NCBI RefSeq assembly: GCF_000173775.1 | Contig: NZ_ACCD01000031.1 | Coordinates: 1 to 48,591, forward strand | Length of the DNA stretch: 48,591 nt | Source of the DNA: Yersinia rohdei ATCC 43380 | Lineage (GTDB): Bacteria > Pseudomonadota > Gammaproteobacteria > Enterobacterales > Enterobacteriaceae | Direction of reading: 5' to 3' | In this document: piece by piece, positions 36,206-43,138 of the stretch | Position numbering within the stretch: position 1 is the stretch's first letter | How the letters are laid out: every line of letters begins with the position of its first letter | Notes under the pieces: generated by a model | What the model was told of the DNA's origin: nothing | Database searches by the model: none | What the model saw: the letters and a program-made list of their open reading frames with translations, nothing else | Position numbers and translations under genes: made by a program

Positions 36206-36628
36206 ATGTGCAATACGCTGGTTATGGTGGTTGATGAACACCCGCTGATACGCAGCGCGGTGACTGCGTTAATTAAACGCAAAGGTGAACAGACACTGGA
36301 TACCGGCTGCCATCTGAAGGCCATCAAATTAATTACTGCTTATAAACCCGACCTGATTATTCTGGAAATCCTGAAACAAGAAGGTCTGGCTCTGGATTTC
36401 GTCAAAAAAATAAAGGCCATCTCACCGCGGTCTAAGATTCTGATTTTTTCGTCCCTTAGGTCGGTGATTTTTATCAGGAAATGCCTTGCCGCCGGCGTCC
36501 AGGGGTATGTAAATAAAAGAGAGAGCCTCGATAACCTGGAGGGTGTCATTGATGCGGTGTTGTCGGGTCACTGTTGCTTTCCCGATATTGATCTGAGCAA
36601 CGACACATCAGCCATGTTGTTGATGTAA
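36206..36628 (+). CDS. Orphan receiver domain with Glu at the phosphoacceptor position
   Basis: The protein (140 residues) is a FimZ/LuxR-type receiver domain: acidic pair D10-E11 (VVDEHPLIR), beta-3 strand LIILEIL, S82/S83 and lysine K104 (GYVNKRES). The residue at the phosphorylation site is Glu54 instead of Asp, which can mimic the phosphorylated state. The usual LuxR DNA-binding domain is missing; the frame stops soon after the receiver and no helix-turn-helix is seen in the next 300 bp. It may be a remnant or a single-domain regulator. It follows the Zir-like genes on the same strand and has a good ribosome binding site (AAGGAG). Confidence 0.75.
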   Translation: MCNTLVMVVDEHPLIRSAVTALIKRKGEQTLDTGCHLKAIKLITAYKPDLIILEILKQEGLALDFVKKIKAISPRSKILIFSSLRSVIFIRKCLAAGVQGYVNKRESLDNLEGVIDAVLSGHCCFPDIDLSNDTSAMLLM

Positions 36629-36933
36629 TTAACCGGTTGTGTAATGGATTGTTTATTGACTCAAAAGACAATATGCAGGTAAGCCGCTGGGCCAGTGATA
36701 ACAGTGAATATCCTCTGACCCTAGGAGATTTCGTTGAGAAAAAGCGTTTCTGCTTTATTTGAAGCGCAGTCAGTTTTATCTCCCTTTGACAAGGAACAAA
36801 CCGCCCGTGCCAGTTTATTGCCACAAACAGGTAATTAAACACCGGACTACGGATTATTTTTTTTAGCTACAGTGTGAAATGCTGTATTCCAGAATGGATT
36901 TAGCAAGCAGGTTAACCCAGTTTAGATACCCTT
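36629..36933. other. Gap between receiver domain gene and NlpC/P60 gene
   Basis: Nothing convincing is encoded here. All frames were checked for a LuxR-type helix-turn-helix that would complete the receiver protein and none was recognised. A short open stretch beginning MQVSRWASDNSEYPL has no known match. The region should contain the promoter of the NlpC/P60 gene. Confidence 0.4.
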
Positions 36934-37458
36934 ATGTTTAATATTATTACCTCAGCGATGATTGTTATAGCGTCTTTATTGACATATTCAAGTGCAGTAG
37001 AAGCTTCTCAAGGTGTTGCAAAACTAGCCTCATCTCCCGCATCAATACACTCGTTTTCTGGGGGCAATGAACCAGAGAAACTCAAAAAAATCCTAGGCCA
37101 TTATGAACAATGGGAAGGTGTCAGTTACAAGTTAGGCGGTAATAACCGCAAAGGTATTGATTGTTCTGCTTATATGCAGCGAGTTTTTGCAGATGAATTC
37201 TCCCTTAACTTACCAAGAAGTTCACATGAACAAATCAAGCAGGGCTCCCAAATATCTAAGGATGCTTTGCATACAGGCGACCTGGTATTTTTTAAAACCT
37301 CACAAAATACACGACACGTGGGTGTGTACATCGGGGAAAATAAATTTATTCATGCATCTAGCAGCATGGGTGTCACTATATCAACGTTCGACAATAAATA
37401 TTGGGGCCCACGATATGAACAAGCACGGCGTATTCATCATGCGAAAGCTTCTGCCTAA
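36934..37458 (+). CDS. Exported NlpC/P60 cysteine peptidase
   Basis: The 174-residue protein has a signal peptide (cleavage near VEA-SQG, residue 24) and an NlpC/P60 domain (about 50-170). The catalytic cysteine is C77 in GIDCSAYMQRVF, the histidine H128 in TRHVGVYIG, and the third residue H140 in FIHAS. This is the papain-like fold of MepS/Spr-type murein endopeptidases that cut peptidoglycan peptide cross-links. There is no lipobox cysteine, so it should be a soluble periplasmic or secreted enzyme. It stands alone between the Zir-like cluster and an IS remnant. Confidence 0.9.
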   Translation: MFNIITSAMIVIASLLTYSSAVEASQGVAKLASSPASIHSFSGGNEPEKLKKILGHYEQWEGVSYKLGGNNRKGIDCSAYMQRVFADEFSLNLPRSSHEQIKQGSQISKDALHTGDLVFFKTSQNTRHVGVYIGENKFIHASSSMGVTISTFDNKYWGPRYEQARRIHHAKASA

Positions 37459-37685
37459 TGCTCGATGTTTCTTTTTAATTCACGTATTTTAATTTGTTCA
37501 GGCGTAATGGGAGAAACTTTAAGCGCTTTTCCCTGACACTCATCGCATCACTGTTTTACCCATCACGTCATTGTGGAAAGGCCAACCTCCATAGCACTGG
37601 CCGCTACAGCAACAGTGTCATTTTGATCAACCACAAGTTGAGCGGGTTCGCGTATGAACTCTGCGCTGAAATTTCTTTTTTTCAT
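37455..37685 (-). pseudogene. Decayed IS3-family orfA
   Basis: Reading the minus strand from the ATG at 37685 gives [19 protein letters not shown], then [20 protein letters not shown]. Two stop codons follow close together, and the frame continues as KVSPITPEQIKIRELKR. This is the helix-turn-helix OrfA of the IS51/IS2-like branch of the IS3 family (known forms read PEQIEIRELRKK). OrfB is missing, cut off at the end of the NlpC/P60 gene. The end of the element may be the GGCCACC-containing stretch near 37731-37744. Confidence 0.75.
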
Positions 37686-38045
37686 TGGGGCACCTGTATT
37701 GTTCTGAGGTCAGCATATCACCTCTGTTTAGGTGGCCAAATTCAGTGGGCTACAACACTGGAATACTGACCCTTGACCAGAAAAACCATTTAGGGCCAAT
37801 CATATTAATTATTATATTTATATTACTTATCACATGAATTAAATATTGAGTGGGATATTTCCTACAAACAATGGTTTCTTAGGTTCATATCTAAGCTTGA
37901 AAATAGCAGATATATTAGCGTAGAAAAGTAAATTAAACCTTTAATTTAAAATGTTAATAAAACTCAAAAGACAATCCAACAAAAAAACCGACTCATTTTT
38001 TTGTTGGATTCTTTTTTATTTATTACGCACCGATGAAAACATATA
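37686..38045. promoter_or_regulatory. Leader of the autotransporter gene
   Basis: After the IS remnant this region is AT-rich and codes for nothing visible. It contains a small hairpin CTTAG/CTAAG (37878-37895) and the strong terminator at 37973-38017, both upstream of the autotransporter start. A short regulatory RNA or an attenuated leader could be encoded here. Confidence 0.45.
37973..38017 (+). terminator. Strong intrinsic terminator just upstream of the autotransporter start
   Basis: AATCCAACAAAAAA and TTTTTTGTTGGATT form a perfect 14-bp stem, followed by CTTTTTTATTT. It points along the plus strand and ends 28 bp before the ATG at 38046. Since a full promoter hardly fits in the remaining space, transcripts of the gene probably read through it. 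Confidence 0.88.
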
Positions 38046-41000
38046 ATGAAAAATATCAATAAATCGAAAAAATCTTGTATTTTCCATAAAACGTTACTAA
38101 CAAGTTTACTTATTCCTTTGTGTCATTCCTCTGCTACGTGGGCGGACACCATAAGCCATACAGATGGAACACAACAATCCATCTCTGGCAGTTATGGCAG
38201 TGACATTGCCAATCAAAGTGCAGTGTCGGTTAAAGGTACGGGAAGCAAAATTACGGGTGAGGCCGATGTTGACATTATCACAACAGCCCGTAATGCAGAT
38301 GGGGCGCTAGTTACTGATAATGGCTCACTGGATCTGACGGATACCTCAATAACCGTCAGTGGTAATATCGCTTACGGCGTAATGAATAACAATGGAACCG
38401 TCAGCTTACAAGATGGATCCATTGCTAGCTCAGGCGAAAGTGGGCATGGTGTTTTTACCACGGGTACAAATGCTAAAAGTGATATTGATGGTACGGTGAT
38501 TTCTACCGACAATACATACAGTCACGGTATTTCTGGCGCTTCTGGTGGCACAATTAATCTAAACAATGCCGCTCTGAACGCCAGCGGTGCGCTGAACTAT
38601 GGCATTTATCTGACCGACGCAGAAACCACATTAATCGGTGCCAATAACGTCATTAATAATACACATGGTATCAGTGGTTATGGAATATATATCGCCAATG
38701 GTGCTCATGCCAATCTGGATAACACCACCATCCATATAGACAAGGGTAATGCAGGTGTCAGTGTTAACAAAAACTCAACCGCTACCCTGGATACGCTGGC
38801 AATAACCGGCCAAATGACTGCGCTAGATATTAAGGGAACAGCCAATATTAGTAATGGCGATATTCAGTTAGATTCTGGCAAAGTAATAATCGCAATGGGC
38901 AGTGCGACTGATACAGCCTCCGTCACCCTCACCGATGTAGTGGCATCCTCGCTTGATAGTGTTTCAGCGTTAGTCGATATAAATAATTATGCCAGTATCA
39001 CTATTAACGGTGGCTCCTATTATTCTAAAGGGAATAACAACACCGGGCTTTGGGTGTCAGGTAATACCTCGTCCTTGATTGCCAATAATACAGTAGTAAT
39101 GACTGAAGGTAATGGGGCTATTGGGATAGAAAATCGTGGCTCAGCACTGGTAAATAATACTACAGTCAGTACTAAGGGGAATAATTCCCATGGAATTTAT
39201 ACCCAAGGGGCGACGTTTAATGCCAGTAATATGGATATCACAACAGCAGGAACGGGCAGTATTGCTGCATCATCCGCAATAGCTGGGCAGATGAATCTGG
39301 ATAATGCGGTTATCCAGACCAGCGGTGCCTCTGGCATGATGTTAGGTACTTTTGCGGGATCATCACTCAATGCTAAAAATATTACCGGCACCTCAACAGG
39401 GGCTAGCGCCTACGCCTTATATACACTGAGTAACAGTTCAATTTCGGTGACTGACAGCCAATTTACAACTGAAGGCCTGAACGCGGGCGGAATTTATGCT
39501 AACAGTAATTCCGCATTATCATCATACAGTCAGGTTACTTTAGATAATTCATCGGTGGTCAGCCTACAGGGCGCGGGAATAAGAGCATCTGGCGGTAATA
39601 TTAATGTTGATATGCTCAACGGCTCGCAACTAGTTGGCGGTAATGGATTGCTAGTCTACGCCTCAACAAATGCCACCAACAATAACGCCAGTAATGTGAA
39701 TCTGAATGTCGATAATCATGTCGTTTTAATGGGCGATATTCTGGCGGACGAAAATAATAATATAAATCTTAACATGACGAATAATTCAGTTTGGACTGGT
39801 GCCGCGTATAATGCTAACCATATTGATATTGATAGCAGCAGCGTGTGGAATTTAACCGGTGATGCTGATGCTGAGACCATGCACGTCTTGGGACAAATAA
39901 ATTTTGTTAACAGTAGCCCTCTATCACGAACCCATAATTTCAGTACATTAACCGTCACCCGTAATTTGACCGGTAATGGCAACCTTACATTTAACACGCA
40001 ACTAGGCGATAGTAACTCCCCAACAGACCGACTGCATATCATGGGTAACGCCACTGGCGCCCATACCGTCACCGTAATTAACCAAAACGGACTAGGCGCA
40101 CAAACTACGGGCAGTGGGATTAACTTGATTACTGTTGATGGCGATACCAGCACTGGACGTTTCACGATGAATGATGGGGTGGTTGCGGGAGCCTATCAGT
40201 ATTTATTGTATAAAGTAGATGCCAATAATTGGAATTTACAATCCAATCTTATTAATGGCGATACTGAAGAAGTTGCTTATCGCCCTGACGTGCCGGGCTA
40301 TATCGCTGCACCTTGGTTAAATGCACTTTATGGTTTCGTCACCTTAGGCCGTTTACATGAGCGCCGCAGTGTTCTAGAAAGTGCCAATAATAGCTTTAAT
40401 CAAGCATCATGGGGGCGGGTCAGTGGTGTTTATAATAAATTCGATGCGGGCCGCTTCAGCTATGACTCTGATATCGAGTTTATCCAGTTAGGCCATGATT
40501 TTTATCAAGCTGAGAGCGCCTCTGGGACAAAAGCCACTGCGGGTGCCATGTTCACGCTAGGTAAACATCATACAGATACGCAAGATAAGGCCCGTGCATT
40601 GCATGCCGATTTATCGATTGATACCGGCAAGATCAAAACCGAAGCCTATGGTTTAGGCGGCTATTACACCCTGATAAGCCAAGACGGTGGCTATCTCGAT
40701 TTAGTGGGACAAGGCACGCTATATCGCAACGATTATGAAAGCGATGTGAATGCCAAGCAGACGGGCTCTGGTGTGGTGGTTTCTGTTGAAGCAGGGCAAG
40801 TTTATCCAATTAGTGATGATTGGAAAATCGAACCACAAGGTCAGGTAAAGTACCAATATTTGAACCTGCGTAATTCTAACGACGCGTTATCGACCATCAA
40901 CAGTACCCAATATTCAATTGGTCAGGCGCGTGCTGGCTTACGATTATTACAGGATATTGGCAAAGAGCAGGTCGTCAATCCCTACTTTACCAGTGACGTC

Positions 41001-41210
41001 GTTTATCAGTTAGGCAAAAACCCCGAAGTCTCCATTGATAACACCACTATCCGCCCTGAATTCAGTAAATCTTACTGGCAAACAGGGGCTGGAGTCATAG
41101 TTAGAGTAAATGACAGCACTGATATCTATGCTGATGTTAAATACCAAAAGGCCTTTAACAACAACATGGATGGCTACTCAGGCAATCTGGGGATAAAAGT
41201 CAGCTTCTAA
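38046..41210 (+). CDS. Classical (type Va) autotransporter
   Basis: The 1054-residue protein has a long signal peptide (cleavage near TWA-DTI, residue 34), a beta-helical passenger (about 35-740) and a C-terminal 12-strand autotransporter barrel (about 780-1054, ending GIKVSF). The passenger carries many short repeats of the type DNT/DNS-x-V-x-x-x-G-x-x-x-x-G-I/L, such as GHGVFTTG, SHGISGAS, GYGIYIAN and SHGIYTQG, typical of pertactin-like beta-helices. No protease or lipase motif is seen in the passenger, so an adhesin or biofilm role is more likely than an enzyme. A terminator-type hairpin follows the gene. Confidence 0.93.
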   Translation: MKNINKSKKSCIFHKTLLTSLLIPLCHSSATWADTISHTDGTQQSISGSYGSDIANQSAVSVKGTGSKITGEADVDIITTARNADGALVTDNGSLDLTDTSITVSGNIAYGVMNNNGTVSLQDGSIASSGESGHGVFTTGTNAKSDIDGTVISTDNTYSHGISGASGGTINLNNAALNASGALNYGIYLTDAETTLIGANNVINNTHGISGYGIYIANGAHANLDNTTIHIDKGNAGVSVNKNSTATLDTLAITGQMTALDIKGTANISNGDIQLDSGKVIIAMGSATDTASVTLTDVVASSLDSVSALVDINNYASITINGGSYYSKGNNNTGLWVSGNTSSLIANNTVVMTEGNGAIGIENRGSALVNNTTVSTKGNNSHGIYTQGATFNASNMDITTAGTGSIAASSAIAGQMNLDNAVIQTSGASGMMLGTFAGSSLNAKNITGTSTGASAYALYTLSNSSISVTDSQFTTEGLNAGGIYANSNSALSSYSQVTLDNSSVVSLQGAGIRASGGNINVDMLNGSQLVGGNGLLVYASTNATNNNASNVNLNVDNHVVLMGDILADENNNINLNMTNNSVWTGAAYNANHIDIDSSSVWNLTGDADAETMHVLGQINFVNSSPLSRTHNFSTLTVTRNLTGNGNLTFNTQLGDSNSPTDRLHIMGNATGAHTVTVINQNGLGAQTTGSGINLITVDGDTSTGRFTMNDGVVAGAYQYLLYKVDANNWNLQSNLINGDTEEVAYRPDVPGYIAAPWLNALYGFVTLGRLHERRSVLESANNSFNQASWGRVSGVYNKFDAGRFSYDSDIEFIQLGHDFYQAESASGTKATAGAMFTLGKHHTDTQDKARALHADLSIDTGKIKTEAYGLGGYYTLISQDGGYLDLVGQGTLYRNDYESDVNAKQTGSGVVVSVEAGQVYPISDDWKIEPQGQVKYQYLNLRNSNDALSTINSTQYSIGQARAGLRLLQDIGKEQVVNPYFTSDVVYQLGKNPEVSIDNTTIRPEFSKSYWQTGAGVIVRVNDSTDIYADVKYQKAFNNNMDGYSGNLGIKVSF

Positions 41211-41219
41211 TCCCCCATA

Positions 41220-41246
41220 AAGCCAGAACCTACCGCGTTCTGGCTT
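41220..41246 (+). terminator. Terminator after the autotransporter gene
   Basis: AAGCCAGAAC (41220-41229) and GTTCTGGCTT (41237-41246) form a perfect 10-bp stem with a 7-base loop, followed after 13 bases by CTTTTTATT. It is positioned directly after the stop codon. Confidence 0.8.
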
Positions 41247-41312
41247 CCTCTAATATCTTTTTATTCCATCGACAACTCACTGCTGCATTGCGCTTTTTTC
41301 GTATTTTCTCCG

Positions 41313-41642
41313 CTAATGCGGCCTAGTCCTGACTTTCATAGATATCCCACATGTGCGGTTCAAAGAGGTCATCTCTTTCAGTTGATCCGTGGCATCCTCA
41401 GCCCCTTCTACTTTACTTTCAACGTAATCGGCTAATGTTGTATGGTTGCCTTCGATTCTTGCTGAACCCAAACTTTCCTGCATATGAAAAATACTTTTTA
41501 GCTGGGCAAACAACAGAGGATGCACATCAGTTTCAAGGCGCAGGTGTCTTAGTAACTCAAGTTCGGTCAACGCATCAACCAGTGGCGAGTCGAAACGGGG
41601 GTTTAACAGTGCTAAATCATAGTGATTAAATTTAGGTATAAA
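41313..41642 (-). pseudogene. Truncated Fic-family gene (N-terminal domain only)
   Basis: The minus strand reads [40 protein letters not shown], then [20 protein letters not shown], the typical N-terminal domain of Fic proteins with the inhibitory SxxxEGN motif. The frame leaves homology after DATDQLKEM and stops. The catalytic HPFxxGNGR domain is absent and no clear start codon is found for the first residues. This is therefore the broken front part of a Fic AMP-transferase gene of about 370 codons. The homology begins about 60 codons before the only usable ATG. Confidence 0.8.
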
Positions 41643-41647
41643 GTTAG

Positions 41648-41768
41648 ATTATCTCAAATATGTAGATATCATTATCTTAAAAAGAGATTAAAAAATACTT
41701 TATAGTCATTACGTTAACAGATTATTGCTTGTGGATTATCTCAAAAGTAACTTTATTATTATCTCAAA
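41648..41768. repeat. Four copies of ATTATCTCAAA in two pairs
   Basis: Copies start at 41648, 41671 (ATTATCTTAAA, one mismatch), 41735 and 41758. Within each pair the spacing is exactly 23 bp, and 64 bp separate copies two and three. The array is directly upstream of the Fic remnant and looks like a set of operators. Confidence 0.8.
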
Positions 41769-42169
41769 AATCTATGGCGATACATTGGATTGAATATCAC
41801 TGTACACCGAACTGAAATCAGCACCATCTCCCTACTATTTTCACTTTGAACCATTATGTTCAGTATTATTCAAAGCAGGGCCAACCCTAAAATGGATGGA
41901 ACGCCCAGTAATGGATGGATACCTGAAAGTTATAAATCTGGCGAATTTAATCAACGACCCGATGAAGAGGGTAAGCATGAACTTCCCTTCTGAGGTATTA
42001 GCAACATGAATTGTGTCACTCAGGCTCCCGTTTCTTTAATTATAATATGCTGACCTGTGTGGTGAACCTCGCAGATCTACAGGCTCGTCATGTTACTTTT
42101 CGGATGTCTTCGGGGGGAAGCGTCTTGGTAGATAGCTTTTGGGGTATTAAGTTAGCTCTCCTTCCAGGT

Positions 42170-42327
42170 CTGAAATATCAAATTCTTTTACATCGGCATT
42201 GGATGATACTGCGGTGAAGTACGTTCTGGTATGGCTGACCGGCGTGACACTCTGCGGCGCATTATCCAAGCTGATTATTGGTGATAAGCCCATTAACACC
42301 ATCGGAGAAAATGGGCTTATCACATGA
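42170..42327 (+). pseudogene. Small phage-type membrane protein remnant (holin-like)
   Basis: The plus-strand frame reads SEISNSFTSALDDTAVKYVL, VWLTGVTLCGALSKLIIGDK, then PINTIGENGLIT and a stop, with no start codon upstream in frame. The pattern of one short hydrophobic segment with KLIIG and DKPIN is like small phage holins, and the fragment breaks off after it. The identification is tentative. Confidence 0.35.
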
Positions 42328-42375
42328 TATTCACTGCTATTAATATTTAACCTATTGGTTAATTACCTATAATAA

Positions 42376-43092
42376 TTAAGATTTAATAGGAATAATGACC
42401 TCTGGTTGCACAAAACCATAACGGCTTAGCGGCGTAATTTTTACAGATGTGGGCTGCGTGTTTATTGAAAATTCTTTAGTCGTGCCCGGCATAATATAGG
42501 CATTACCCAAAGGAACAACCTCATTATTCGGGACTAAAAATACCTGAGGGCCCAGACGAACGACATGCTTACCCGGATTTTTAATCGTTAACTTATTGCC
42601 TGAGGCTGTAAAAACCAGCTCCTCCCATGGGTTTTTAATTTGTGGCACCGCACTGGGCTGGATAAGAAAACCAATTTCCTGACGGATAGGCATGACGGTT
42701 GAGTTTCCTTGCACCTGCTCCACGCCTTCAAATGCGGCTTTCAGTAATACTTCCGTGTCCAGCACCGCGCCTTTCTTCAGTACAAAGTTAACTTGCTGAC
42801 TTTGTCCACCGTCAATACGTGTCACCGGCGGAGAAATCAAAATCTGCTTGCTGAAGTCTTTACCATCGATATCGATCAGTTTTGTGACCAACAATATCGG
42901 GTTAGCCGACGTGTTATCAATGGTAAAACTCGCGCGCCCTTCACTTTCTTTTAAAATAACTGTGGTGCTTTCTAATTTGAATGATGCATAAGATGCCATG
43001 CTCAAGCAGCTTAAAGAAATAAGTAAATTGAAAATAAAAAATGACTTAAAGCGACTGAATATCGTGTCATATACTGTAATCGTGTTTTTCAT
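42376..43092 (-). CDS. Periplasmic fimbrial chaperone (PapD family)
   Basis: The product (238 residues) has a signal peptide (cleavage near SYA-SFK) and two Ig-like domains. The first has ESTTVILKESEGRASFTIDN and LLVTKLID, the second KNPGKHVVRLGPQVFLVPN. Features such as SPPVTRIDGGQSQQVNFV mark the family. It delivers subunits to the usher by donor-strand complementation. It is last in the operon, 46 bp after the usher gene. The F1-G1 loop is of ordinary length, so the short-loop (FGS) class is likely. Confidence 0.92.
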   Translation of the reverse strand: MKNTITVYDTIFSRFKSFFIFNLLISLSCLSMASYASFKLESTTVILKESEGRASFTIDNTSANPILLVTKLIDIDGKDFSKQILISPPVTRIDGGQSQQVNFVLKKGAVLDTEVLLKAAFEGVEQVQGNSTVMPIRQEIGFLIQPSAVPQIKNPWEELVFTASGNKLTIKNPGKHVVRLGPQVFLVPNNEVVPLGNAYIMPGTTKEFSINTQPTSVKITPLSRYGFVQPEVIIPIKS

Positions 43093-43138
43093 AATAAACC
43101 TTATAGCTAAATTATTGACTTACCGTGCATTATTCAAA

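Larger units (their letters stand above)
41643..42375. other. Region of repeats and phage-like debris
   Basis: This 730-bp stretch lacks an intact gene. From 41648 to 41768 it holds four copies of an 11-bp motif. Near 41890-42006 an open stretch reads LKWMERPVMDGYLKVINLAN, with no match known to me. From about 42170 to 42327 there is a membrane-protein-like remnant. The remainder gives no signal. Confidence 0.45.

Noticed and set aside
36629-36933. A LuxR DNA-binding domain completing the receiver protein by frameshift
   Set aside because: I translated the segment in its frames and found no helix-turn-helix pattern.
37494-37769. Plus-strand open frame of 91 codons
   Set aside because: It is the antisense of the decayed IS3-family orfA.
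38046-41210. The passenger repeats as a CRISPR or DNA-level repeat array
   Set aside because: The repeats are degenerate at the DNA level and follow the protein beta-helix pattern.
42011-42217. Plus-strand open frame of 68 codons
   Set aside because: No ribosome binding site or domain, and it overlaps the holin-like remnant in another frame.
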